Positions 1 through 8,531 of a stretch of DNA of 53,794 nt are shown piece after piece. The notes under the pieces are model-generated. The model ran no database searches and had not been told where the DNA came from. It saw only the letters and a program-made list of their open reading frames with translations. Position 1 is the first letter of the stretch; every line of letters begins with the position of its first letter. The stretch is from contig JAEWYO010000009.1 of NCBI GenBank assembly GCA_023395595.1, positions 1-53,794 of the forward strand, written 5' to 3'. The position numbers and the translations under genes are program-made. The DNA comes from Bacillota bacterium (lineage in GTDB: Bacteria > Bacillota > Clostridia > Christensenellales > CAG-138).

Positions 1-277
1 CAATCAAGTTCGCGACGCTCTCCTCGCTGGACACATCCGCCTTCACCGCAACCGCACGCGCACCCAGCGATTCCGCGACGGTCTTTGCCAGCGGTTCGTT
101 GAGATCCGCAATCACCACACAGGCGCCTTCACGATAGAGCTCTTCCGCGATGCCCTTACCAAACCCTTGCGCGCTGCCGGTCACGATGGCAATCCTGCCG
201 CCAAGCCGTCCCGCGATGTTCTTTCTACTGTGAATCTGTTGGGCAGCCTTCTGCTCCCATTTCGTTAGGTCGATCAT
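1..277 (-). CDS. Short-chain dehydrogenase, partial (C-terminus beyond window edge)
   Basis: Only the first 92 codons lie in the window. After a short leader the protein has the Rossmann dinucleotide motif TGSAQGFGKGIAEEL near residue 34 and an ADLNE acidic turn at the end of beta-2, both typical of NAD-dependent short-chain dehydrogenases. The ATG overlaps the TGA of the rhamnulokinase gene by 4 nt (ATGA), so translation is probably coupled. The sequence resembles the C-terminal half of the fused rhamnulose-1-phosphate aldolase/dehydrogenase proteins (RhaE/YuxG type), whose dehydrogenase half oxidises the L-lactaldehyde released by the aldolase. The aldolase half is a separate gene two positions upstream. 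The lactaldehyde role is inferred from context; the SDR fold is clear. Confidence 0.85.
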   Translation of the reverse strand, partial: MIDLTKWEQKAAQQIHSRKNIAGRLGGRIAIVTGSAQGFGKGIAEELYREGACVVIADLNEPLAKTVAESLGARAVAVKADVSSEESVANLI

Positions 278-1755
278 GCTTTGTTCATCTCCATATAACT
301 GAGCAAGCGTTTGTATGCAACTTCCCATGCTTGCGTGTGTTTCGGTTCGTAGACGCTGGGTTCCACCGAGCGGCGGACAACGTCCCGCGCCTCGGCGATA
401 TCCCGCAGTTCACCCAGCGCGATTGCCTGCAAGAGCGCGTTGCCCATCGCAGACCCTTCTGCGGGCCCGGCGATCACGCGGCGATCCAGCGCGTCCGCCG
501 TCATTTGGCAAAGCAGTTTGTTTCCGATTCCGCCGCCCGTGATATTGAGCGTATCGATTCGCGCGCCCTTCATCTGCTCCAGCCATTCCAGCGCCCAACG
601 ATACTTCAGCGCGAGGCTTTCGTAGACGCAGCAGGCAAATTCGCCCGGCGTTTGAGGCGGTGTCTGCCCCGTTTTCTCGCAATAGCGTACGATCTTGCCG
701 CACATATCTCCCGCGGAGAAAAATGGTGCGTCATCGGGATCAATGATCGCGGCAAAGGGTTTTGCCTCGGCAGTCAAAACATCGATCTCTTTCCAGGAAT
801 AGCAATTTCCCTGGCGCATCCATTCGCGGCGGCATTCCTGCATGATCCATTGCCCCATGATATTTTTCAACGGGCGGAACCCGCCCTGTACTGTGCCCTC
901 GTTGGAAAAATTCGCCTGATAGATCGCGTCGCCGAGCAAAGGCGCACTGGTTTCGATGCCGAAAAGCGACCAGGTGCCGGAGGAGCAGAACGCAAAACTG
1001 CCTTCACCCGGAATTGCCGCGACAGCCGAAGCCGTGTCATGCGTGCCAACAGCGGCATACGGCACTTGCGAAACACCCAACTCGCAAGCAACGCGCGGCA
1101 GCAGCGCGCCTCTAAGCGTACCCGCCCGATCGATCTGCGTGAAAATTCCTTTAGGGATGCCAAGCCGTTCAATCAGCTCGAAGTCCCAATCATGCGCGCC
1201 CGCGCTGTAAAGATTCGTTGTGGTGACGTTGGTGTATTCGCTCTTTTTCTCGCCGGTCAGCAGATATCCCAACAGGTCCGGCATCAGCAGTAGCGTCTTT
1301 GCGCGCTGCAGCGCGGGGTCGCTCTCCCGCACGCGCCGGAAGAGTTGATAGGCCGTGTTGAAGTTCATCGCCGCAATGCCCGTGCGCTCAAAAATCTCAC
1401 GCTTGGAAATGATTTGCCAGCTGGCAAGCATCTCTTCATCCGTCGCATCCCGATAGCAGCGCGGGTTCTCGATGAGTGAACCATCTTCGTCCAGAAGGCC
1501 GAAGTCAACCCCCCAGGTGTCGATGCCAAAGCAGTCCACTTGGCCATTGGTTGCCGCGCTGCACGCGGAAAACCCCAGTTTGAGCTGCTGAATCAGAAAT
1601 GCGGCATCCCAACAGTGGACGCCGTCTTGTTCAACCATCGGATTTTCAAATCGATGCAACTCGGTCAGGCTGATGGTTCCGCCCTCCAAGCGCGCCAACA
1701 TAGCGCGCCCGTTGGAGGCGCCCAAGTCAAACGCAAGCAGATTGAGGCTCTTCAT
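274..1755 (-). CDS. rhaB: Rhamnulokinase
   Basis: FGGY-family sugar kinase of 493 residues that phosphorylates L-rhamnulose to L-rhamnulose 1-phosphate with ATP. The N-terminal phosphate loop DLGASNGRAML is the RhaB variant of the usual DxGT motif. A central GTHDTASAVAAIP segment and a late GGGIGNKLLCQMTADAL segment (adenosine site) are in the expected order, and the length is normal. The start overlaps the upstream aldolase stop by 4 nt and its own stop overlaps the following dehydrogenase start by 4 nt, giving a tightly coupled operon. Neighbouring isomerase and aldolase genes fix the substrate as L-rhamnulose. Confidence 0.93.
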   Translation of the reverse strand: MKSLNLLAFDLGASNGRAMLARLEGGTISLTELHRFENPMVEQDGVHCWDAAFLIQQLKLGFSACSAATNGQVDCFGIDTWGVDFGLLDEDGSLIENPRCYRDATDEEMLASWQIISKREIFERTGIAAMNFNTAYQLFRRVRESDPALQRAKTLLLMPDLLGYLLTGEKKSEYTNVTTTNLYSAGAHDWDFELIERLGIPKGIFTQIDRAGTLRGALLPRVACELGVSQVPYAAVGTHDTASAVAAIPGEGSFAFCSSGTWSLFGIETSAPLLGDAIYQANFSNEGTVQGGFRPLKNIMGQWIMQECRREWMRQGNCYSWKEIDVLTAEAKPFAAIIDPDDAPFFSAGDMCGKIVRYCEKTGQTPPQTPGEFACCVYESLALKYRWALEWLEQMKGARIDTLNITGGGIGNKLLCQMTADALDRRVIAGPAEGSAMGNALLQAIALGELRDIAEARDVVRRSVEPSVYEPKHTQAWEVAYKRLLSYMEMNKA

Positions 1756-2804
1756 TCCTTCGCCCCCAGCAGCGATTTGCGATATTTCTCGCTCTCCCAG
1801 TTCGCGATAAAACGCTTGGCTTTTTCGCCCATGGTCGAGAGTGTGTAGCCCTTTTTCTCGATCTGTTCCTGAATGAACAGAACCGCTGCCAGCGTCTCCG
1901 TCACGACACGCGTCTGCGCCTCGCCGGCGGCGGAGCGGATAGACCCGCTCTTCAAGTCAAGCAGCACCTCGCCCGCTTTCGCTTCTTCGCTTCCGAAACC
2001 GAGCGTACCGATGAAAAACACCATCTGATCTGGATACAGCGGTGTCTCGATAAAGAAAGCGCCTTCATATGCGCGTGCGCCAAGGCGCTTTGCGATGTAC
2101 GCCTCCAAATCCATCGTGGAGAATGCATCCGCGGCAACGCCGAAAAACGCGGCAAAGCGCGCGTTGACGGCCTCGTGCAGCGCCAGCGCGGCATCGGCCG
2201 TCTCGCCATGCACAATCAAGCCGTGGTTTTGCATGAACAGAACGGACGGCGCGCGTCCGGTCGCCCGCTCGACGCGATCCATCTCATCCCGAATCGCAAA
2301 CGAAAGCCGCGCACCCGGATCGATATACGGCACCACACCCCACGAAAAATCTGCATCGGCGAGTGCCGCGTTCAGAATTTGCTGCATTTCGACGGCGCAG
2401 CAAGCAAGGTTTGTGTAGACGCTGTGGCTGTGAATCACGAACTTGCCAAGCAGTGAATGAAACCCGGCTTCGACCGACGGACGCAACGCAGCCATGCCTT
2501 CGACAGCAACGGTCGATGTTTTGGCCTGTTGCGAACCTGCCTTCTCGGGGTCTTCAAAATCTCGCTCTTCATGTTCGCGATAGAATGCGCGAATGGCCGC
2601 ATAGTCCATCACGGCATAGGCCTGATCCGGCAATACATCGCCGAGACAAAAGCCCGATGCCTTCACCGCCATGAGATGGTCGTCAAGCTTGACCGAGGTG
2701 TTGCCACCGCCGCCCTGTACATAATCCCGACGCGCGCCGACATCCCGCGAAAGTCGGGAGAATTCCTGAAGCGCCTTACTAAACTGTTCCTTAAACTCAC
2801 GCAT
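1752..2804 (-). CDS. Class II aldolase, probable rhamnulose-1-phosphate aldolase (unfused)
   Basis: A 350-residue class II (zinc) aldolase of the AraD/FucA superfamily. Visible motifs are GGGGNTSVK near residue 31 (phosphate binding), FVIHSHSVYTN (metal-binding histidines) and MQNHGLIVHGE. It is longer than E. coli RhaD (about 275 residues) and more like the N-terminal half of the bifunctional aldolase/dehydrogenase proteins found in Bacillus and Clostridia. Here the reading frame stops after the linker-like KYRKSLLGAKE, and the dehydrogenase half is encoded separately downstream of the kinase. It should cleave L-rhamnulose 1-phosphate to dihydroxyacetone phosphate and L-lactaldehyde. The start lies 29 nt after the isomerase stop; its TGA overlaps the kinase ATG. 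Confidence 0.85.
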   Translation of the reverse strand: MREFKEQFSKALQEFSRLSRDVGARRDYVQGGGGNTSVKLDDHLMAVKASGFCLGDVLPDQAYAVMDYAAIRAFYREHEERDFEDPEKAGSQQAKTSTVAVEGMAALRPSVEAGFHSLLGKFVIHSHSVYTNLACCAVEMQQILNAALADADFSWGVVPYIDPGARLSFAIRDEMDRVERATGRAPSVLFMQNHGLIVHGETADAALALHEAVNARFAAFFGVAADAFSTMDLEAYIAKRLGARAYEGAFFIETPLYPDQMVFFIGTLGFGSEEAKAGEVLLDLKSGSIRSAAGEAQTRVVTETLAAVLFIQEQIEKKGYTLSTMGEKAKRFIANWESEKYRKSLLGAKE

Positions 2805-2833
2805 ATTACTACCTGCCTGTCGTCTCTTCCCGA

Positions 2834-4093
2834 TTATCGTTTGCTGAGCACATCCTGCTCATATCGTTTCACATCGTTGAGCCAAATTCCGTCCGGCGCA
2901 ATGCCGCGGCTCTCGCAGTAATACGCCCAGACAAGGCCAAACGGCAGTGTCTTGCGGTCTTCCAGCCTTGCGAGGCGCTGTGTATAGTCCGCCTGATATT
3001 CCGCTTCCCGGATTGCGCTCACCGGCGCAAGGCAAGCGTTGAGAATCGCTTTCCGCGCGTTGCGCATACCGACCGCCCATGCCGCAATGCGGTTGATGGA
3101 CGCGTCAAAGTAATCCAGCCCGATGTACACGCGGTTCTCAAACTTGTTCCAGACGATCTCGTCCATGATGCGCTGCAGCTCGTCGTCGAGTGTAATCACA
3201 TGATCGCTGTCCCAGCGTACGCCGCGGCTGACATGCAGCAAAACCTTGTCCACAAACTGGAGCACAGCGGAAATCTTTGCGCTGATGACCTCGGTCGGAT
3301 GAAAATGGCCCGCATCCAGCGTATAGAGCAGTTTGCGGCTGATGGCATAGCCCAGCGAATACTCATGGCTCGCAACCGTATAGCTCTCCACGCCAAGACC
3401 AAAGAGCTTGCTCTCCACCGAAGCCAGAACCGTTGACCTGTCATACGGCACAGCGAAGATTTCATCCAGTGAACGGGTCATGATATCGCGACGCAGAACA
3501 GAATCCGAGCAGGTATCCTTATACCCGTCCGGCATCCAATAGTTGACCGTGCAGGGCTGGCCCTGACTCGCGGCAAATGCTTGGGCGATTTCGAGGCAGC
3601 GCTTACCATGCTCTACCCAGAAACGGCGTTTGTTTTCGTCCAGACTGCTCAGGCAAAAGTCGCCGTCCATCATCGGATGCGAAAAGAACGTGGGATTAAA
3701 GTCCAAGGCGACGTTCGTCTCCTTCGACCAATTCAACCAGCCGGAAAATTCATCGATTGTGTACGCGTCCCTGTCGATCGTTTTTCCGTTCTTCTCGGCA
3801 TAGCAGGCATGCAGGTTCAGCTTTGTCTTACCCGGAATCAGCGAAATTGCCTTGTCGATATCGGCGCGAAGCTCCTCCGGCGTGCGCGCACGTCCGGGGT
3901 AGTTTCCGGTTGTTTGGATACCGCCTGTCAGCGAATCGGACCCATCAAAGCCGATTACGTCATCTCCCTGCCAGCAGTGCATGGAGACGGGGATTGCATC
4001 CGCCTGCTCAATGGCTGCCTCGACATCGACGCCGTAAGAAGCATATACTTCCTTCGCAAATTCAAACCCTCGCTGAACCTTCGAATCACTCAC
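2834..4093 (-). CDS. rhaA: L-rhamnose isomerase
   Basis: Converts L-rhamnose to L-rhamnulose, the first step of the pathway. The protein carries the family segments IPVSMHCWQGDDV near the N-terminus, LHACYAE, ASHEYSLGYAISRKLLYTLDAGHFHPTE and RWDSDHVITLDDE, which contain the metal-binding Glu/Asp/His residues. I chose the GTG at 4093 because GGAGG sits 8 nt upstream of it (4102-4106) and the resulting 419-residue protein starts like other RhaA proteins. The in-frame ATG at 4108 overlaps that ribosome site and would add only five residues. It is the promoter-proximal gene of the rhamnose operon. No rhamnose regulator or importer is present in the window. Confidence 0.94.
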   Translation of the reverse strand: MSDSKVQRGFEFAKEVYASYGVDVEAAIEQADAIPVSMHCWQGDDVIGFDGSDSLTGGIQTTGNYPGRARTPEELRADIDKAISLIPGKTKLNLHACYAEKNGKTIDRDAYTIDEFSGWLNWSKETNVALDFNPTFFSHPMMDGDFCLSSLDENKRRFWVEHGKRCLEIAQAFAASQGQPCTVNYWMPDGYKDTCSDSVLRRDIMTRSLDEIFAVPYDRSTVLASVESKLFGLGVESYTVASHEYSLGYAISRKLLYTLDAGHFHPTEVISAKISAVLQFVDKVLLHVSRGVRWDSDHVITLDDELQRIMDEIVWNKFENRVYIGLDYFDASINRIAAWAVGMRNARKAILNACLAPVSAIREAEYQADYTQRLARLEDRKTLPFGLVWAYYCESRGIAPDGIWLNDVKRYEQDVLSKR

Positions 4094-4618
4094 AGGATAT
4101 TCCTCCATATTTCTTGCGCGTAGGCGCTCTTTTCTGTTGGTTGTTTTTTGATTGGTTGAGGCGAACGCCTCTTCACGAATTCGGATCAATAAGAAAAGTA
4201 CGCAATCTTGCAGAGCATGTTTTTTCTGAAAACATCTGCTATATTGAGTATTACAGATTCTTTCCACACTGTCATTTGTCATTATTGGTGATTCATGCAA
4301 CTATCTTGGCATTGATTCTTTCCCCCGCCATCCTTGCGATGCCCGCATCGAAAGCAACGCTTCAAAAAACCAAAAATCACAATCGGAATTCCATCGGGAC
4401 TACCAAAAATCCTTCTGTGCGGATTGCGCATTTGCCTTGGAGCAAAAGCGAATCAACTGTTCTGCGCAGGATTGTGTGAAAACCCCAAACGAAACCATGC
4501 GCAACTCAGGTGTTTTTGCGCGCAAAAAAGCCCGGACGCGCCGGGCTGAAAGGGAGATGCAGATTGGATTGATTGTACTTCCGACCTGTTGCTCATTGCA
4601 ACCGGTTTTCCGCGCGGA
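4094..4618. other. Intergenic region upstream of rhaA
   Basis: About 500 bp without a convincing gene; reading frames here lack family resemblance and ribosome sites. It should hold the rhaA promoter on the minus strand, but I could not pick a confident -35/-10 pair. An imperfect inverted repeat at 4210-4239 has arms ATGTTTT and AAAACAT around a 5-nt spacer, extended by GCAG/CTGC, and is a candidate operator or leader hairpin. The yjjW terminator lies at 4525-4549. Confidence 0.5.
4525..4549 (-). terminator. Intrinsic terminator of yjjIW
   Basis: A 7-bp perfect stem (AGCCCGG/CCGGGCT, loop ACGCG) followed on the minus strand by a run of T, 70 nt after the yjjW stop. Confidence 0.85.
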
Positions 4619-5464
4619 CTAAAGCAAGTCGATGCGCCTGCATCCGGCGCTTGATACGATCTTTCGCAAGGTTTCCATGCTGGTTTCATCGGGCACAGAC
4701 ATTATCTGATCATTTTTCCGCACGCCAAGCGGACGAAACCGGATGAGTTTGTAGCCAATCGTCGCACCGTTTGCCCAATATGGCGCGAGCACCGCGCAAA
4801 CCCGGCGTACGGTATCTTCATTTGGCAAAACGTCCGGAACAACGACGGTTCGTACCTCCTCCAGCTTCCCGAGCGAGGCAAGATACGACAGATTCTTGAG
4901 CACGCGCTCGTTGCTCTGCCCGGTGAGGTTGCGGTGCGCGTCCAAATCGACGCACTTGACATCCAGCATCACACCATCGGTCACGCCAAGCAACGCTTCA
5001 TCCTGCTCAAAGTCGAAATTTCCGTTGGAATCCATCAACGTACCAAGTCCCATCCGCTTTGCCCCGCGAAACAGGGCAAGCACAAAGTCCCGTTGAAGCG
5101 TGCATTCTCCGCCGGAAACAGTAACCCCGCGGATAAACGGGCGATTCTTTTCCAGAAGTGCAATCGCTTGCTCCGGCTCCATCCAATCGACCTTTGGGGA
5201 AGCATCACGCGGGCAGGCACGCAGGCAGGAATCGCAGCCGCAGCAGATTTCGCGCCGATAGCACGCCTTGCCGTCTAGCAGATAGATTGCGCCCGTCGGG
5301 CACGTTGGCACGCAGATGCCGCAGTGGTTGCAAAGATGGATCGTCTCGGGGTTGTGACAATAACCGCAGTTGAAGTTGCACACCTGGAAGAAAAACACGG
5401 TGCGGTTTCCCGGACCATCCACGCTGCTGAACGGGATGATGCGATTGACTGGTGCCGTACTCAT
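4619..5464 (-). CDS. yjjW: YjjW-type glycyl-radical enzyme activase
   Basis: Radical SAM activating enzyme of 281 residues. The CxxxCxxC cluster is CNFNCGYC at about residues 29-36. It is followed by a ferredoxin-like insert with two cysteine groups, CNHCGICVPTCP and CCGCDSCLRACP, which would bind two auxiliary [4Fe-4S] clusters as in other glycyl-radical activases. VSGGECTLQ is the SAM-binding GGE motif. It should abstract hydrogen from a glycine of the neighbouring YjjI-type enzyme to create the resting glycyl radical. The ATG overlaps the yjjI stop by 4 nt, so the pair is translationally coupled, and a terminator follows. Confidence 0.92.
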   Translation of the reverse strand: MSTAPVNRIIPFSSVDGPGNRTVFFFQVCNFNCGYCHNPETIHLCNHCGICVPTCPTGAIYLLDGKACYRREICCGCDSCLRACPRDASPKVDWMEPEQAIALLEKNRPFIRGVTVSGGECTLQRDFVLALFRGAKRMGLGTLMDSNGNFDFEQDEALLGVTDGVMLDVKCVDLDAHRNLTGQSNERVLKNLSYLASLGKLEEVRTVVVPDVLPNEDTVRRVCAVLAPYWANGATIGYKLIRFRPLGVRKNDQIMSVPDETSMETLRKIVSSAGCRRIDLL

Positions 5465-6978
5465 AACGAGCGCACTTTGCGATCGAGAATATGGCTGTTG
5501 CGCACCTCGCCGAGCCCCCAGATCACGTTGTCCTGCTGCACCGCTTCGCCGCGCGCAAGCTTCTCGATATCCGACTTTTTGACCAGATACCCCGTGATGC
5601 GGATTACATCCGCGTCGCTGGCATAGGCTGAAAAATACCGCATGCCGACCGAAAACGCGCCCTTGATCAAATCGACGAGGCTCTCCGGGTTTCGCTTTGC
5701 CGTCACCTCAAACGGGAAGATGTCCCCAACGCCGGAATGAAAGTACGTATGAAATTGTCCCGCGTGACGAAGGTGGTCGTAAAGTGCGATCTCGTCGCCA
5801 ATCGGAATCCGCGCGCCAGAACTCACACCGATGTCGATATCCAGCCCCACCTGCGCATGCAGCGAGAAATGTCCGCCGCTGACCGCGCAATAGGGGCTTT
5901 GATAGGCGTGTACGAGCTCCGTCAGGCGCTGCATCACGCAATGCGCCAGCGAATCCGCCGCGCCGCTGTGCCCGTAGAGCACACCTGCGCGCCCTTCCAG
6001 CGCCTCTAAATGATTGACGCACTCGGCAAGGCCGACCACGCCAAACATGCCGGTGAAACGATCCAGATGCAAAAACCCTTCCTGCACCAGAAAATTGGAA
6101 CGGAAAAACAGACTCTTTTCCACCAGGAACCGGATCTTTTCATCCATGAATGCGCAGTTGAGCCGAACAGCCTCTGGCAGCACGCGCTCCAATAGATCGT
6201 CGACGCTCGTTGCCTGCTCCGCAGCGGCTTTGAGATTCAGCCGCGCGAGGGTAAACGCACCTCCGCCAACAGGCAGGACATTATAGCAGCTTGCGATTCC
6301 ATATTCTCCGGCGTACGCGTTTCGATAGACCGCATCGTTGGCAAAGCTCGGCTTTGCGCAGGCGAGGTCATTTCGTGCGCAGCGCGCGGCAAACGCATCC
6401 GGCGTGATCGCCGGATCATACAGCAGCGTGATGCTCGGCGTCGCATTTTGCAGTTCGTAATCGCAATCCAAAAGAATCTCTCCCGCAAGCGTCGCCTCCG
6501 GACCGATATTTGCGTGCGCATAGGAGTCCGATATGGTACGATCGAGGAAAATCATGAAGTGGCGAATCAGATAGCGTGCCTCCGCTTCATCCGTAATAAA
6601 CGGCTGGAGCATTCGATCGAGCCTGCCCAGATAGACTGGAAAATTCGTGATGGACGGAATATGACGATAGAACATCTTGAGCGCTTCGATTGCCTCAAAC
6701 AAATTCTTGGGCGGATCGATGCGCAAAAAACGGCATCCTTTCTTTAGGAAGAGATCATAGTCCGGCAGAATATAGCGCGGGCTGATCGGCGCATAGCCCT
6801 CCCCCAAATCGGAGAGTATCCCTTGATCAAGCAGGCGGCCGTATCCCTGCGGCGGGACAAAACCGTAGACAAATTGACCGGGTATTTTAGACAAGTTCAT
6901 CATCGCTTGCTCGTGTGTGAGCGATGTATCCCCGACGATTTTGAGTGTGCTTTGCGTGATTTCTCGTTCCAAGTCCAT
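5461..6978 (-). CDS. yjjI: YjjI-family glycyl-radical enzyme
   Basis: A 505-residue protein close in length to E. coli YjjI, a glycyl-radical enzyme family whose reaction I do not know to be established. The C-terminal VIRITGYLVKKSDIEK segment matches the glycyl-radical loop (R-x-x-G-Y), and the mid-protein CYNVLPVGGGAFTLARLN segment holds a candidate thiyl cysteine. Ribosome site AAGGGAG lies 7 nt before the ATG. The gene diverges from a nucleoside uptake and cleavage operon; its promoter (TTGAAA, 16 nt, TATACT) carries an operator-like palindrome. The activase gene follows directly. Assignment to YjjI is firm; a role in nucleoside or deoxynucleoside metabolism is inferred from location. Confidence 0.9.
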   Translation of the reverse strand: MDLEREITQSTLKIVGDTSLTHEQAMMNLSKIPGQFVYGFVPPQGYGRLLDQGILSDLGEGYAPISPRYILPDYDLFLKKGCRFLRIDPPKNLFEAIEALKMFYRHIPSITNFPVYLGRLDRMLQPFITDEAEARYLIRHFMIFLDRTISDSYAHANIGPEATLAGEILLDCDYELQNATPSITLLYDPAITPDAFAARCARNDLACAKPSFANDAVYRNAYAGEYGIASCYNVLPVGGGAFTLARLNLKAAAEQATSVDDLLERVLPEAVRLNCAFMDEKIRFLVEKSLFFRSNFLVQEGFLHLDRFTGMFGVVGLAECVNHLEALEGRAGVLYGHSGAADSLAHCVMQRLTELVHAYQSPYCAVSGGHFSLHAQVGLDIDIGVSSGARIPIGDEIALYDHLRHAGQFHTYFHSGVGDIFPFEVTAKRNPESLVDLIKGAFSVGMRYFSAYASDADVIRITGYLVKKSDIEKLARGEAVQQDNVIWGLGEVRNSHILDRKVRSL

Positions 6979-7067
6979 ACAATTTCTCCCTTTTGCTCGA
7001 TAGAAGTGGTCGTTTCAGCTTTGCGGAATAACATTTCGGCATCGCGCCGTACTTTGTGATGTGTTGC

Positions 7068-7101
7068 TATACAAGTATACAACATTTTCTCACTGTTTCA
7101 A
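7068..7101 (-). promoter_or_regulatory. yjjI promoter with overlapping palindromic operator candidate
   Basis: On the minus strand, TTGAAA (7096-7101) and TATACT (7074-7079) are 16 nt apart. The -10 box lies within the inverted repeat TATACAAGTATA (7068-7079), where a repressor would block transcription. The sequence GTATACAAC here recalls HutC-type GntR sites. Confidence 0.55.
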
Positions 7102-7154
7102 GACGCTTTTCGCGTAATATTTCAAATTTTTGCTCGTTTTTCGCGTTTTTATGA

Positions 7155-7183
7155 TTGACGAGCATTTGTACAACTGCTATATT
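7155..7183 (+). promoter_or_regulatory. Nucleoside operon promoter with palindrome between -35 and -10
   Basis: TTGACG (7155-7160), 17-nt spacer, TATATT (7178-7183). The spacer contains the 8-bp palindrome TTGTACAA (7166-7173). The leader to the start codon at 7322 is about 130 nt. Divergent from the yjjI promoter about 60 bp away. Confidence 0.6.
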
Positions 7184-7321
7184 TTAGACAAGTCCAGCGC
7201 GGCGCGGTGTGCTTGTATCATTTCCGAACGACTGCCCTGTGAAACTTCTTTCCATCTCTACCCGATGATGCACCATCGTCCACTCTGGATACACATCACA
7301 TTTTTAGTTGGAGGAAAGTAC

Positions 7322-8398
7322 ATGAAGAAGCTCATTGCAACGGTTCTCGCCGTACTGCTACTTTGCAGCATGGCCACTGCCTGCGCCGCGCCCAGCGCAG
7401 CAACAACCCCCGCAAACGCCAGCGCGAAGAAAGCAGCCTGTATCCTTGGCGTCGGCGGTCTCGGCGATCAGTCCTACAACGACCTCGTCTATTCCGGCAT
7501 GAAGAAGGCTGAAAGCGAACTCGGTATTTCGTTTGACTACGCCGAGCCGAAGCAGATTTCGGAGTTCGAGCTGATCATGCGCGATATGGCGAGCTCCGGC
7601 CAGTATAGCGTCATCGTCTGCGTGGGCTTCGACCAGGTCGATCCGCTGACCAAAGTCGCTCCCGAATTCCCGGATCAACAGTTTGCGCTCATCGACGGCG
7701 TTGTGGAAGGCACTAACATCGCCAACTACACCTGCATGGAAGAAGAAGGTTCCTTCCTGGTCGGCGCGCTGGCAGGCCTCATGAAGAAGAACGCGGCGGC
7801 ATACGGCGTTGCGGACAACAACACCATCGGCTTCATCGCCGCGATGGAGATCCCGCTGCTGGTGAAGTTCAACGCGGGCTACCAGGCGGGCGCAAAGTTC
7901 GTCAACCCCGCCATCACCGTGCTCACCGACTATGTCGGCGGCAACAACCCCTTTAGCGACACCACCACCGCAAAAGAAATCGCGCTGACGCAGAACTCCA
8001 AAGGCGCGGATATCATCTATCATGCAGCGGGCGGCTCCGGCCTCGGCGTCTTCCAGGCGGCGGCAGAGCAGAACTTCAAAGCCATCGGCGTGAACTCCAA
8101 CCAGAACGTGCTCGATCCGGATCACATCGTTGCCAGCATGCTCAAACGCGTGGACACCGCAGCGTTTGAAATCGTGAAGGCAGCCTGTGTGGACGGCAAC
8201 CTCGCGGTTGGCTCCACCACCGTGCTCGGCGTCAAGGACGACGGCGTTGGCTATACCCTCGAAGGCAGCAACATCAAAGTCAGCGACGAAGACGTTGCCA
8301 TCATCGAAGGCCTCCGCGCAAAGATTGCGGATGGTACGCTGGTTATCCCCACCACACTGGAAGAGGTAGACTCCTTCCTCGCGGCAAACGCACAGTAA
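7322..8398 (+). CDS. BmpA-family nucleoside-binding lipoprotein
   Basis: Extracytoplasmic substrate-binding lipoprotein of 358 residues feeding the ABC importer encoded next. Signal peptide MKKLIATVLAVLLLCSMATAC with the lipidated Cys at about residue 21, then an Ala/Thr/Pro-rich linker. The mature part has Bmp-family features: GVGGLGDQSYND, ALIDGVVE, EGSFLVGALAG, GFIAAMEIPLL, and a C-terminal stretch that would contact the nucleoside. GGAGG lies 7 nt before the ATG; longer upstream frames lack a signal peptide at their start. It heads an operon of importer, deaminase, phosphorylase and regulator, which supports purine or pyrimidine nucleosides as cargo; the exact nucleoside cannot be read from sequence. 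Confidence 0.92.
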   Translation: MKKLIATVLAVLLLCSMATACAAPSAATTPANASAKKAACILGVGGLGDQSYNDLVYSGMKKAESELGISFDYAEPKQISEFELIMRDMASSGQYSVIVCVGFDQVDPLTKVAPEFPDQQFALIDGVVEGTNIANYTCMEEEGSFLVGALAGLMKKNAAAYGVADNNTIGFIAAMEIPLLVKFNAGYQAGAKFVNPAITVLTDYVGGNNPFSDTTTAKEIALTQNSKGADIIYHAAGGSGLGVFQAAAEQNFKAIGVNSNQNVLDPDHIVASMLKRVDTAAFEIVKAACVDGNLAVGSTTVLGVKDDGVGYTLEGSNIKVSDEDVAIIEGLRAKIADGTLVIPTTLEEVDSFLAANAQ

Positions 8399-8443
8399 CG
8401 CACGCTTGCCGTTTGGCAATCGATTCACCCTTTGGCATGCCTG

Positions 8444-8475
8444 AGGAGGGCGGCGCTTAGGCCTCACCCTCCTCA
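8444..8475 (+). other. Intercistronic hairpin after binding-protein gene
   Basis: Perfect 9-bp stem TGAGGAGGG/CCCTCCTCA without a T-run. It lies between the lipoprotein and ATPase genes and would protect or attenuate the message, leaving more binding protein than ATPase. A smaller hairpin (TTGCC/GGCAA) sits at 8408-8421. Confidence 0.5.
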
Positions 8476-8531
8476 AGCAACGTTTGAACAGGAACCCGGG
8501 TTCCAAACGAAACGGAAACGAGGTGTACCCT

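Noticed and set aside
331..1293. Long plus-strand reading frame opposite rhaB
   Set aside because: Antisense to a clear kinase gene, no family motifs or ribosome site; typical of GC-rich coding DNA read backwards.
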